Below, piece after piece: positions 8,082 through 16,732 of a stretch of 64,000 nucleotides of DNA. The stretch's first letter is position 1. Every line of letters begins with the position of its first letter. Below the pieces are notes generated by a model that searched no databases, was not told the origin of the DNA, and saw only the letters and a program-made list of their open reading frames with translations. Made by a program: the position numbers and the translations under genes. Source of the DNA: Pseudomonadota bacterium (GTDB lineage: Bacteria > Pseudomonadota > Gammaproteobacteria > UBA9214); NCBI GenBank assembly GCA_041395565.1, contig JAWLAI010000003.1, positions 186,001 to 250,000 of the forward strand, in the 5' to 3' direction.

Positions 8082-8180
8082 GGCAGAAAATACGGATGAC
8101 CAGCGGGTGGCACATCCATATTTCTGCCTGATTGAAGCAGACGCTGTCAGGCTATGCCGTGAATACCAGCAATAGATTTC

Positions 8181-8210
8181 CTCTGCGAATCTCAGCGTCC
8201 CTGCGCGAGG
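8181..8210. repeat. Right inverted repeat flanking the GxxExxY gene
   Basis: A 30-bp sequence ending CGTCCCTGCGCGAGG, the mate of the repeat at 7653-7682 (25/30 identity when inverted). It ends 15 bp before the stop codon of prlC. No target-site duplication is evident on either side. Confidence 0.75.
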
Positions 8211-8225
8211 CTGTTGTTACCGGGC

Positions 8226-10262
8226 CTACGCCGCCAGCCCGGAATGGCGCAGTAGTGCATCGATGGTCGGTTCGCGGCCGCGGAACTCCACGAACAGTTC
8301 CATCGGTTCGCGCGAGCCGCCCTGCTCGAGAATGCTGCGCAGGAATTTCTCGCCGGTCTCGCGATCGAAGATGCCGCTTTCCTCGAAGGCCGAGAAGGCG
8401 TCTGCGGAGAGCACCTCGGCCCACTTGTAGCTGTAGTAGCCGGCCGCGTAGCCGCCGCCGAAGACGTGGGTGAAGCTGTTCTCGAAGCGGTTGAAGTCCG
8501 GTGGTTGTACCACCGCGACTTCCTTGCGTACCCGCTCCAGGGTCTGGCGGATGCGCGCGCCCTTCTTCGGGTCGTAGTCGCGGTGGATGTGGAAGTCGAA
8601 CAGCGCGAATTCCAACTGGCGCAGCATCTGCATCGCGGTCTGGAAGTTCTTCGCGCGCATCATCCGCTCGTAGAGTTCCTGCGGGATCTTCTCGCTGCTC
8701 TGGTAATGCCCGGAGATGAGGTCCAGCGCGTCGCGCTCCCAGCACCAGTTTTCCATGAACTGACTCGGCAGTTCCACGGCGTCCCAGGCCACGCCGCTGA
8801 TGCCGGAAACGGCGGGATAGTCGATCTGCGTGAGCATGTGGTGCAGGCCGTGGCCGAACTCGTGGAACAGCGTGATGACTTCCTCGTGCGTGAACAGCGC
8901 GGGGTTATCGCCAATGGGCGGCGAGAAGTTGCAGGTCAGGTAGGCGACCGGGATCTGCACACCGCCGGTCGTGGCGCGCCGGCTGATGCACTCGTCCATC
9001 CAGGCGCCGCCGCGCTTGTGCGGGCGCGCGTACAGGTCCAGGTAGAACTCGCCGCGCACCGCACCGTGCGCATCGCGGATGCGGTAGAAGGTGACGTCCT
9101 CGTGCCAGGTGTCGACACCTGCCACCTGCTCGATCTGCAGTCCATAGAGGTAGCCCACGATCGCGAACAGGCCCTCGACCACGCGCGGCTCCGGGAACCA
9201 GGGCTTCAGCTCTTCCTGCGAGATGGCGTATTTCTGCTGGCGCAGCTTTTCCGAGTAGTACGGGATGTCCCATGCCTGCAGGTCGTCGACCCCGTGCTCG
9301 TGAGCGTACTGGTGTACCGCCTCGAGCTCGATCTCGGCCGCGGGCTGAGAGCGCTGCGCCAGGTCCTGCAGGAAATCGATGACCTGGTCGGTGGACTTCG
9401 CCATCTTGGTGGCCAGCGAGCGCTCGGCGTAGTTGGCGTAGCCGAGCAGCCGCGCGGCCTCGTGACGCAGCGCCATGATCTTTTCCATGGTCGCGCCGTT
9501 ATCGTACAGGCCTGCGGTGGGGCCGAGCTCGGAGGCGCGGGTGACGTAGGCCGTGTAGAGTTCCTTGCGCAGCTCGCGATCGTCGGCGTAGGTCATGACC
9601 GGATAATAGGAGGGGAAGTCCAGCGTGAGCACCCAGCCGTCCAGTTCACGCTGCTGCGCGTTCTGGTGCGCCAGGGCGCGCGCGCTCTCCGGCAGACCAG
9701 CGAGGCGCGCCTCGCCGGTGATGTGCTTGTGCCAGGCATTGGTCGCGTCCAGCACATTATCGCTGTACTTCGAGGTCAGCTGCGAGAGCTCCTGCATGAT
9801 CGTCTTGAAGCGGGCACGTTTTTCACTGTCGAGCTCGATGCCGGAGAGGCGGAAATCGCGCAGGGCATTGTCGATGACCTTCTTTTGCGCCGTGTCCATG
9901 CGCCGGTATTCATCGCCCTCGGCGATCTGCCGGTAGGCGCTATAGAGCCCCTCGTGCTGACCGAGCTCGGTGCCGTACTCGCTCAGCAGCGGCAGGCATT
10001 CGTTGTAGGCATGGCGCAGCTGCTCGCTGTTGACCACGGCATTCATGTGACTGACCGGTGACCAGGCCCGGCTGATACGGTCGTCCATCTCGTCCAGCGG
10101 CTCCACCAGATTGTTCCAGGTGTAGGTCGTATTGGCGGCGAGCAGTTCCTCGACCAGCGCCCTGCCCTCGGCGAGCAGGCCGGCAATGGCGGGCTTCACA
10201 TGTTCCGGCCTGATCTCGGAAAAGCGCGGCAGGCCGTCTGTGATCAGCAGGGGGTTGGTCAT
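8226..10262 (-). CDS. prlC: Oligopeptidase A, M3 family zinc metallopeptidase
   Basis: A 678-residue cytosolic peptidase, normal length for PrlC/OpdA, which degrades short peptides including cleaved signal peptides. The zinc motif HEFGH begins at H467 (E468, H471), followed by the family context VSGISGVAWDAVELPSQF. The tail EVLSADAFSAF and GGSREPMELF is also typical. Start ATG at 10262 (MTNPLLITDGLP) has AGAGGA about 9 nt upstream. It is transcribed divergently from the gamma carbonic anhydrase gene across a 145-bp gap. Confidence 0.95.
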   Translation of the reverse strand: MTNPLLITDGLPRFSEIRPEHVKPAIAGLLAEGRALVEELLAANTTYTWNNLVEPLDEMDDRISRAWSPVSHMNAVVNSEQLRHAYNECLPLLSEYGTELGQHEGLYSAYRQIAEGDEYRRMDTAQKKVIDNALRDFRLSGIELDSEKRARFKTIMQELSQLTSKYSDNVLDATNAWHKHITGEARLAGLPESARALAHQNAQQRELDGWVLTLDFPSYYPVMTYADDRELRKELYTAYVTRASELGPTAGLYDNGATMEKIMALRHEAARLLGYANYAERSLATKMAKSTDQVIDFLQDLAQRSQPAAEIELEAVHQYAHEHGVDDLQAWDIPYYSEKLRQQKYAISQEELKPWFPEPRVVEGLFAIVGYLYGLQIEQVAGVDTWHEDVTFYRIRDAHGAVRGEFYLDLYARPHKRGGAWMDECISRRATTGGVQIPVAYLTCNFSPPIGDNPALFTHEEVITLFHEFGHGLHHMLTQIDYPAVSGISGVAWDAVELPSQFMENWCWERDALDLISGHYQSSEKIPQELYERMMRAKNFQTAMQMLRQLEFALFDFHIHRDYDPKKGARIRQTLERVRKEVAVVQPPDFNRFENSFTHVFGGGYAAGYYSYKWAEVLSADAFSAFEESGIFDRETGEKFLRSILEQGGSREPMELFVEFRGREPTIDALLRHSGLAA

Positions 10263-10407
10263 ACCGTGGCGTCCTCTCGGTTTCTGTAACTGCTGCTTAG
10301 AGCAACTCTAGCATGGCTTCCTTGCATGCGCCTATCCAATGCCTGTAACGTTGCCCGCCTGCAAGGACCGGCCCGGTAGCCGGTAACCCTGATCTTAGAG
10401 GTGGATT

Positions 10408-10971
10408 GTGACGGTACGGAATTTCGAGGACAGTGCGCCGCAGATCGCGCCCAGTGCCTACATCGATGCAAGCGCGCTGGTGATCGGCGCCGTGACCATC
10501 GGCGAGGATGCCTCGCTCTGGCCCAAGGTGGTGGCGCGCGGCGATGTCAACACCATCGCGATCGGCGCCCGCACCAATATCCAGGACGGCACCATCCTGC
10601 ACGTCAGTCACGACAGCGAGTTCGCGCCCGGTGGTTTCGCCCTGAACATCGGCGCCGATGTGACCGTCGGTCACCAGGCGATACTGCATGGCTGCACGGT
10701 CGAGGACCGATGCCTGATCGGCATGGCAGCCACGGTCATGGACGGTGCCGTGGTGCGTTCCGGGGCCATCGTCGGGGCCGGCAGTCTGGTACCGCCCGGC
10801 CGCGAGCTGGAGGGCGGCTATCTCTGGGTGGGTTCGCCGGCACGCCGGGTACGCGCGTTGCGCGCGGGCGAGGCCGCTTTCCTCGACTACTCGGCAGCCC
10901 ATTATGTACAGCTCAAGAACCGGCACATGGCCTGCGTTGGGAGTCAGGTAGCAGGCCGGCCCGGTCCCTAA
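10408..10971 (+). CDS. Gamma-class carbonic anhydrase-like protein (YrdA family)
   Basis: A 187-residue left-handed beta-helix protein built from hexapeptide repeats, such as SALVIGAVTIGEDASLWP. Metal-binding histidines are seen in ILHVSHD and VGHQAILHGC, in the spacing of gamma carbonic anhydrases. YrdA-type homologues bind zinc, and carbonic anhydrase activity varies among them, so the enzymatic role is inferred. The GTG at 10408 is chosen because GAGG lies about 6 nt upstream and the protein begins with the typical TVRNFEDSAP. The C-terminal helix (YSAAHYVQLKN) is conserved. Confidence 0.88.
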   Translation: MTVRNFEDSAPQIAPSAYIDASALVIGAVTIGEDASLWPKVVARGDVNTIAIGARTNIQDGTILHVSHDSEFAPGGFALNIGADVTVGHQAILHGCTVEDRCLIGMAATVMDGAVVRSGAIVGAGSLVPPGRELEGGYLWVGSPARRVRALRAGEAAFLDYSAAHYVQLKNRHMACVGSQVAGRPGP

Positions 10972-11082
10972 CGTCCTTGTTACCCGAGGCTGTTTAAACT
11001 ATAGTTCTGCTTCAGTTGTATATGCGCCAAGCGCAATAACAAAAATTAAATATACTAATATAACGATATGGAGGTTGTGCTC

Positions 11083-12561
11083 ATGTGCAGGGCATGCACC
11101 ACACGGCGAGCCTGCTCGGGGATGCTCGCTGTTCTGGCCCTGGTTTTCGCGGCGCCTCAGGCACGCGCAGTGGATACGGTCCTGTGTGCGGGTGTCGCTC
11201 CCGGCACGAGTCCCTGCGAACTGCCCGGCGCGAATTTCCCGTCCGGCTCGCTCACCCTGTTCGGCAATCCCGGCGGCGACGTGCTGATCGTCGATAACGG
11301 CCAGACTGCGCTGCTCACGACCGCCAGCGATTACTACAATTTCGGCACGATCCGGAACCAGGGCAATCTGGAACTCGGTAATGCCAGTCTCGCGGTGGTG
11401 CCCTGGCTCCGCATCATGGGCCCGGGTTCGATGCTGGACAACTTCGGTGCGACCGACAACCTCTCCACGATATATGTGCAGGATAATTTCACGCTGAGCA
11501 GCGGTGCGCCCACCGGCCCGGGCAGCATCTACAACCGCAGTGGTGCGGTGTTCAACAATGGTCTGCCCGACGGTGTCGGTGGCTACCTGTACGGCGACAT
11601 CGACGGCTACGACGGTGCCACGCTGACGAACGATGGCACCTTCAACAACTATTCCCTGCTGTACCTCGACAGCACCTCGGTCCTGATCAACCGGGGCGTG
11701 CTGACCAACTATGCGCCCGGCACAACGGACGGGGCCGACATGTTCATCGAGGGCACGGTGACGAACAGCGGCACCATCCACAATACCGCCGGCGCGGCCA
11801 TGGAAATCAGCGGCACGCTGCACAACGCGGCAGGCGGCCGGATCGTCAACGACGGACGCTTCGATGCCTTTGCCTCTGGCCCCGGTGTGGGAAGCTTCAC
11901 CAACGAGGGCGCGGTCGAGATTAGCGCCGGCGCGACCGGTCCTGCGCCTGTTGCATTCAAGCCGGGGCGGTTTCTGCAGACGGCCGGCTCGCTCAGCGTC
12001 GACGGTCAGTTCGTCCAGAGCAAGTTCGACATCCAGGGCGGCCTCGTAACGGGTGGTGGCATCATCGATACCACCAATAGCGACGTGGTAGCAGGCAATC
12101 CCACGGTTTATATCGGACCCGATGCGATCCTGCTGCCGGGTGGCGTCGACAATACGCTGGAGATCGTCGGTAACGTGACGATCGATGGCGAACTGATTAT
12201 CCAGCTCGCAGGTATCGGCCAGGGTACGGTCCTGCAAATCACGCAGGATCCATTCGCAGGCAGCAATTCGGGTAATCTGGATTTCAACGGCACACTCACC
12301 GTGCAGCTGCTGAGCGGGTTTACCCCCAGTAGCGGGGATACGTTCGATTTGCTCGATTACGTTATCGCAGCAGGCAATATCACGCTGGGGGATTTCACCT
12401 TGAATCCTGACGCGAACATGCCGGGCTTTAGATGGGTCTTGTCCGGGAATACTACCTTCCAGCTCGTCGCTGTACCGCTGCCGGCCGGGCTCTGGCTGTT
12501 CCTCTCCGGCCTCGCCGCGTTTGCCGGACTTTGGCGCCGGCAGGCGCTGGCAACCGCCTGA
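11083..12561 (+). CDS. Large exported protein with a VPLPA-type PEP-CTERM tail
   Basis: A 492-residue protein. The ATG at 11083 is chosen over 11068 because GGAGG lies 8 nt before it. Residues 1-31 form a signal peptide ending ARA. The body carries many short N/T/G-rich beta repeats (GTIRNQGN, GTVTNSGTIHN, GTFNNYS), suggesting a beta-solenoid like those of autotransporter passenger domains. The end reads VPLPAGLWLFLSGLAAFAGL and then WRR, an exosortase-type sorting tail. It is likely anchored to or released into the extracellular matrix. An AT-rich leader (10980-11070) in otherwise GC-rich DNA probably holds its promoter. It shares the tail type with the protein encoded at 6065. Confidence 0.8.
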   Translation: MCRACTTRRACSGMLAVLALVFAAPQARAVDTVLCAGVAPGTSPCELPGANFPSGSLTLFGNPGGDVLIVDNGQTALLTTASDYYNFGTIRNQGNLELGNASLAVVPWLRIMGPGSMLDNFGATDNLSTIYVQDNFTLSSGAPTGPGSIYNRSGAVFNNGLPDGVGGYLYGDIDGYDGATLTNDGTFNNYSLLYLDSTSVLINRGVLTNYAPGTTDGADMFIEGTVTNSGTIHNTAGAAMEISGTLHNAAGGRIVNDGRFDAFASGPGVGSFTNEGAVEISAGATGPAPVAFKPGRFLQTAGSLSVDGQFVQSKFDIQGGLVTGGGIIDTTNSDVVAGNPTVYIGPDAILLPGGVDNTLEIVGNVTIDGELIIQLAGIGQGTVLQITQDPFAGSNSGNLDFNGTLTVQLLSGFTPSSGDTFDLLDYVIAAGNITLGDFTLNPDANMPGFRWVLSGNTTFQLVAVPLPAGLWLFLSGLAAFAGLWRRQALATA

Positions 12562-12730
12562 TCCGGCACCGCTGCGCGGGGCCGATACACGCTGCGCAAA
12601 TCACAGCCGGTCGTGGGCACCGCGCCATTATTCGCGCGGCGGGGTGTTGCCTGGCATCGATGGAAGCATGTTTCGGGCGCCTGCCTGATATGGCTGCGTA
12701 ATGGTGGCAAGACCGCTGGGGCCAGGGATA

Positions 12731-13552
12731 CTACCCGTCGCTGCGCAGCGCCGCGATTACCGCTGCCGTGTCCGGGCGCACGCCGCGCCAGAGCCAGAAG
12801 GCTGCCGCCGCCTGTTCGACCAGCATGCCGAGACCGTCCATGACCTGGCGCGCGCCGCGCGCCTGTGCCCAGCGCATGAACGCCGTGGGCTCGCTGCCGT
12901 ACATCATGTCGTAGCAGCGGGTCGTGTCGCCGACGACGTCATCGGGTAATGCCGGCACGGCGCCGGACAGACTGGCGGCGGTGGCGTTGATGATGACATC
13001 GAAGCTCTGCCCGGCCACCGCATCGAGTCCGCAGCCCTCGATGCGGCCCAGCGTACAGAAGTGGCGCGCCAGTTCCAGCGCCTTGTCTGCCGTGCGGTTG
13101 GCGATCACCAGCAGCCGCGGCTTTTCGTCAAGCAGCGGTTCGATGACACCGCGTGCGGCACCCCCAGCACCGAGCAGCAGGATGCGGCTGGCGGCCAGCG
13201 TCACGCCATGATTCCCGCGCAGGTCGCGCACCAGGCCGATACCGTCGGTGTTGTCGCCGTGGTGATTGCCGTCCGGGTGCAGGACCAGGGTGTTTACCGC
13301 ACCGGCACGTTCCGCGACCGGGCTGCGGCTGGCCGCGAGTCGCCAGGCCTGCTCCTTGAACGGCACGGTGATATTGACGCCTTTGCCGCCGGCGGCGGCA
13401 AAGTCTGCAACGGCCGCCGCGAAGCCGTCCAGCGGCACCAGGATCGCGGTGTAGTCGAGCGCCTGCTGTGTCTGGCGGGCGAACAGGCTGTGGATGCGCG
13501 GCGATTTGCTGTGGGCGATGGGGTTGCCCAGGACGGCGTAGTGGTCGGTCAT
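12731..13552 (-). CDS. aroE: Shikimate dehydrogenase
   Basis: A 273-residue NADP-dependent enzyme that reduces 3-dehydroshikimate to shikimate in aromatic amino-acid synthesis. The N-terminal YAVLGNPIAHSKSP binds shikimate. The catalytic Lys is in GVNITVPFKE and the Asp in GDNTDGIG. LLLGAGGAARGV is the cofactor-binding turn and NRTADKA supports NADP preference. Normal length. It lies 19 bp downstream of hemB on the same strand, so the two are probably cotranscribed. Confidence 0.95.
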   Translation of the reverse strand: MTDHYAVLGNPIAHSKSPRIHSLFARQTQQALDYTAILVPLDGFAAAVADFAAAGGKGVNITVPFKEQAWRLAASRSPVAERAGAVNTLVLHPDGNHHGDNTDGIGLVRDLRGNHGVTLAASRILLLGAGGAARGVIEPLLDEKPRLLVIANRTADKALELARHFCTLGRIEGCGLDAVAGQSFDVIINATAASLSGAVPALPDDVVGDTTRCYDMMYGSEPTAFMRWAQARGARQVMDGLGMLVEQAAAAFWLWRGVRPDTAAVIAALRSDG

Positions 13553-13571
13553 GGCGCCCGCCCGGGGCAGA

Positions 13572-14585
13572 TTATTCCGCGAGCCAGCGCGCGGCGTCGA
13601 GGGCGTAGTAGCTCAGTATCGCGTCGGCACCGGCGCGCTTGATGCAGAGCAGGGCTTCCATGACCACGGCGCGTTCGTTGAGCCAGCCGTTGGCAGCAGC
13701 GGCCTTGAGCATGGCGTACTCGCCGCTGACCTGATAGGCAAACACCGGCACACCGAAGTTGTCCTTCACCCGCCGCACGATGTCGAGATAGGGCATGCCG
13801 GGCTTCACCATCACCATGTCGGCGCCCTCCTCCAGGTCCAGCGCCACCTCGTGCAACGCCTCGTCGCTATTGGCCGGGTCCATCTGGTAGCTGTACTTGT
13901 CGCCGGCGCCGAGGTTGGCGGCGGAACCGACGGCGTCGCGGAACGGGCCGTAGAAACTGGATGCGTACTTGGCGGCGTAGGCCAGGATACGGGTATTGCG
14001 GTGGCCGGCCGCTTCCAGCGCCGTCCGCACCGCGCCGATGCGGCCGTCCATCATGTCGGAGGGCGCGACGATGTCGGCCCCGGCTGCGGCATGCGAGCAC
14101 GCCTGCCTGACCAGCACCTCCACGGTTTCGTCGTTCATGACATAGCCTGTGGCGTCGATGAGGCCGTCCTGCCCGTGGGTGGTGAACGGGTCGAGGGCGA
14201 CGTCGGTGATCACGCCCAGCTCCGGTACTGCATCCTTGAGTGCGCGTACCGCACGCTGCGCCAGTCCTTCGGGATTGTATGCCTCGCGGGCATCATCCGA
14301 TTTCCGCTCCACCGGCGTGACCGGGAACAGGGCGACGGCGGGAATGCCCAGGCCGTGGAGCTCGCGTGCCGTCTGCACCAGCAGGTCGATGCTCAGGCGC
14401 TCGATACCCGGCATGGAGTCCACGCGCTCGCGCTGACCCGTGCCCTCCAGGACGAAGACCGGGTAGATGAGGTCTGCGCTGGTGAGCGTGGTTTCCTGCA
14501 TCAGGCGCCGGGAAAAGCGGTCGCGGCGCATGCGGCGCATGCGGGTGGCGGGATAGCGCCCACGGTTGGTGATGTAATCGCTCAC
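13572..14585 (-). CDS. hemB: Delta-aminolevulinic acid dehydratase (porphobilinogen synthase)
   Basis: A 337-residue enzyme that condenses two 5-aminolevulinate molecules to porphobilinogen in haem synthesis. The GTG at 14585 is chosen (GGAG 7 nt upstream; protein begins SDYITNRGRYP). The catalytic Lys of MVKPGMPYLD is near residue 261 and QVSGEYAM follows. In the metal region the sequence is DVALDPFTTHGQDG rather than the cysteine-rich DVCFCxYTxHGHCG of zinc enzymes. This places it in the magnesium/alkali-metal class known from Pseudomonas. The long open frame upstream of the GTG has no HemB homology. Confidence 0.95.
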   Translation of the reverse strand: MSDYITNRGRYPATRMRRMRRDRFSRRLMQETTLTSADLIYPVFVLEGTGQRERVDSMPGIERLSIDLLVQTARELHGLGIPAVALFPVTPVERKSDDAREAYNPEGLAQRAVRALKDAVPELGVITDVALDPFTTHGQDGLIDATGYVMNDETVEVLVRQACSHAAAGADIVAPSDMMDGRIGAVRTALEAAGHRNTRILAYAAKYASSFYGPFRDAVGSAANLGAGDKYSYQMDPANSDEALHEVALDLEEGADMVMVKPGMPYLDIVRRVKDNFGVPVFAYQVSGEYAMLKAAAANGWLNERAVVMEALLCIKRAGADAILSYYALDAARWLAE

Positions 14586-14700
14586 GGTACGGCTCCTGCT
14601 GGTAGATACGGAAAGTGTACCGTGCCGCGCGGTTGCGGTCAGGCCCTGCGCCGCAAATGTGGCTATTCCGGCCGACAGGCTGCGTGTAAGCTGGTTGTGC

Positions 14701-15270
14701 ATGGCTAACCACGCAGAAAACCACACTGTTTTGGATGCGTTACCGGCCGGGCCGCTGACCCGCCTGCTCACGGGTACGGACTGGAGCCTGGCGGACTGGT
14801 ATGCCGTACCGCTGGCACCGGCGCTGGCGGCGCGATTGCTCGCTGCGACCCGGGACGCGTTCACGGCACGCCTGCTGGGCGGCGCTTCGCCGGTGACGCT
14901 GCGGGTGCTGCAGCAGATCGTGCAGTTCGCGCTGGATGGTACGGTCGGTGAGGCCGTGACACACACGGCCGGGGCGCGCGAACATGCGCTCGGGGAACTG
15001 GTTCGCGGCCAGCTGCTGGCCAGCCGCAAGCTGCAGCCGGCGATGACACACCTCGAACGTGGCTTCCGGCTGGCGGCGCCATTCCTGGCGACGGCCGACT
15101 ATTTCCGCCTGCTCCATGAACACGAGCTGCTCGCCTGCCTGCCCTATGGCGCAACCCCCGCGGTGGCACAGGACCTGCCCGCCCTGCTGAACGAGGCGGC
15201 CGTCATCCGCCGGCTGCGACAGGGCGACCGGCGCCGGCCTGTCTTTCCACACACGGATACCCTGGGCTAG
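14701..15270 (+). CDS. Hypothetical alanine/leucine-rich protein
   Basis: A 189-residue protein from the ATG at 14701 (MANHAENHTVLD), mainly helical and without a signal peptide or membrane span. I do not recognise a family. The stop codon is 3 nt before the start of the symporter gene at 15274, which suggests translational coupling and supports it as a real gene. There is no strong ribosome site before 14701, and an ATG at 14659 is an alternative. The opposite strand is also open over this stretch but encodes a biased G/Q/R-rich sequence that looks like a shadow frame. Confidence 0.55.
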   Translation: MANHAENHTVLDALPAGPLTRLLTGTDWSLADWYAVPLAPALAARLLAATRDAFTARLLGGASPVTLRVLQQIVQFALDGTVGEAVTHTAGAREHALGELVRGQLLASRKLQPAMTHLERGFRLAAPFLATADYFRLLHEHELLACLPYGATPAVAQDLPALLNEAAVIRRLRQGDRRRPVFPHTDTLG

Positions 15271-15273
15271 GGC

Positions 15274-16221
15274 ATGGCGCTGACGGTCGCCATCTGCCGT
15301 TTCATAGCCAACCAGATGGCGCCGATCACCCTGCTCGGTGCCGTGGTTGCGTATCTGTACCCGCCGCTGTTTCTGGTGTTCCGCAACAGTTTCCTGTGGT
15401 TCTTTGCCGCCACCATGTTCGCCATGGGTGTGGTGCTGGACAGGGACGAGCTGCGCGAGACGCTGCACAAACCCGGCCGTATCGGGCTGGGCGTGCTGAC
15501 CCAGTACAGTGTCATGCCGGCGCTCGGTTTTGCCGTGGCGCTGCTCGCCCCCCTGCCCGAGGCGCTGCGGCTCGGCCTGATCATCGTCGCCTGCGCGCCC
15601 GGGGCCATGGCCAGCAACGTGATGGTCTACCTGGCCGGTGGCGCGGTGGCGTTCTCCGTGGCCATGACCACGGTGGCGACCTTCCTGTCCCCGGTGCTGA
15701 CACCCCTGCTGGTGGAATGGCTCGGCGGGGCGTTCCTGGATATCCCGTTCTGGCCCATGACGAAGACCATCGTCCTGACCGTAGTCCTCCCGCTGGGGCT
15801 GGGCATGCTGTTGCGCCCCCGCCCGGGGCGCCACCTGGTGCTGGCCCGGACCCTGGCGCCGGCGGTGGCGGCGGTCGCGATCGTCATCATCTGCAGCTAT
15901 GCCGTGGCCGCCAACCAGGCCCGCCTGGCCGGGGTCGGCGGCTGGCTGGTCGCCATGGTGGTCCTGCTCAATGCGCTGGGCTACCTGGCCGGCTGGGGGC
16001 TGGCCCGGCTGTATGGCTTTGATCCGGAACACCGTTTGACGCTGGCCATCGAGATCGGCATGCAGAACGCCGGACTGGGGGTGGCCCTGGCCCTCAGGCA
16101 CTTCACGCCCGAGACCGCCCTGCCCGGCGCGCTGTTTGCGTTCTGGTGCATTTTGACCGCCGCGGGAGCCAGTGCCTGGCTGCGCCGTCGACGCACCGAA
16201 ACGGTGCGCGCACAATATTAA
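15274..16221 (+). CDS. Bile acid:sodium symporter family (BASS) transporter
   Basis: A 315-residue inner-membrane protein with about nine or ten hydrophobic segments. The segment ACAPGAMASNVMVYLAGG carries the conserved family turn, and IEIGMQNAGLGVALAL matches the second crossing motif with E and Q residues at the sodium sites. Bacterial members carry organic anions (bile acids, pantoate, pyruvate or others) with sodium; the substrate here cannot be told. It is probably translated after the hypothetical gene ending at 15270. The gene is followed by a candidate small RNA and terminator. Confidence 0.85.
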   Translation: MALTVAICRFIANQMAPITLLGAVVAYLYPPLFLVFRNSFLWFFAATMFAMGVVLDRDELRETLHKPGRIGLGVLTQYSVMPALGFAVALLAPLPEALRLGLIIVACAPGAMASNVMVYLAGGAVAFSVAMTTVATFLSPVLTPLLVEWLGGAFLDIPFWPMTKTIVLTVVLPLGLGMLLRPRPGRHLVLARTLAPAVAAVAIVIICSYAVAANQARLAGVGGWLVAMVVLLNALGYLAGWGLARLYGFDPEHRLTLAIEIGMQNAGLGVALALRHFTPETALPGALFAFWCILTAAGASAWLRRRRTETVRAQY

Positions 16222-16300
16222 AATATATTAATTTCAGTAAGTTACTGATTCTTCGTCCGGTCTGCAAAAACCGGATTTCCGTCTAAAGGTTCCCCCCCCT

Positions 16301-16460
16301 GCGTCGATAGCCTAAGCAAGAGCGCACGCACACAGTGCCTTCAGAAATGGCCCCGGTGGCCCGGTTTCATCTCTGAAGTTGTTGTCATAGCACTGTGCAT
16401 TGAAGGGCTCCTCCGACGCTGAAAAGCGTTTTCAACCCGCCGCAAGGCGGGTTTTTTTTT
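16301..16460 (+). ncRNA. Candidate structured small RNA ending in an intrinsic terminator
   Basis: No protein frame explains this stretch. It folds on paper into a long rod: GCGTCG (16301-16306) pairs with CGACGC (16414-16419), CACAGTGC (16331-16338) with GCACTGTG (16390-16397), CTTCAG (16339-16344) with CTGAAG (16373-16378), and GAAA with TTTC further in. A second small hairpin and a strong terminator follow. The next gene downstream is convergent, so this is not a leader for it. It could be a trans-acting RNA or the structured 3' UTR of the symporter gene. I compared it by eye with 6S and 4.5S RNA and saw no match. Confidence 0.4.
16434..16460 (+). terminator. Rho-independent terminator
   Basis: AACCCGCC, loop GCAA, GGCGGGTT, then a run of nine T. 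It ends the symporter transcript or the candidate small RNA. Confidence 0.9.
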
Positions 16461-16462
16461 GC

Positions 16463-16656
16463 CTACAGGGATGTAGGTACGTCGCGGAGCGCAGGGAGGC
16501 GCGGGAGCGATGTCTAAACGCTGATCCGGTGGTGAAGAGGGGCGCGAGAACGATATGCCTGTAGGTACGGCCGCTCCGGGCATCCTGACTTGTCGCGGCA
16601 CTCGTACGTCCCTCGGCAACTGCTCCTGCGTTGCTCTACCTCCTACATCCCTGTAG
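16463..16656. repeat. 194-bp element bounded by 15-bp perfect inverted repeats
   Basis: CTACAGGGATGTAGG at 16463-16477 is repeated inverted as CCTACATCCCTGTAG at 16642-16656. Each arm is itself a small hairpin (CTACA-GGGA-TGTAG). The segment GTAGGTACG next to the left arm recurs near 16562. The interior has no convincing gene. The form resembles a REP/BIME pair or a very short MITE. Confidence 0.6.
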
Positions 16657-16732
16657 TCGTGTCCATCGTCGCGGGAATGATATCGATTAACTCTGTGTGC
16701 CCTGTGGAGACAGGGATGAATCCGGTCCGCAC

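Noticed and set aside
8466..10061. 531-codon plus-strand frame opposite prlC
   Set aside because: Translation is V/L/R/Q-rich and without motifs. The minus-strand peptidase is complete and has its zinc motif.
14740..16215. Long minus-strand open frame (491 codons) opposite the symporter gene
   Set aside because: It encodes a biased G/Q/R/H-rich sequence without domains and lies opposite a clear transporter gene. It is an artefact of high GC content.
16301..16460. 6S RNA or 4.5S RNA
   Set aside because: The rod shape is suggestive, but no conserved 6S bubble sequence or SRP GGAAGC loop can be seen.
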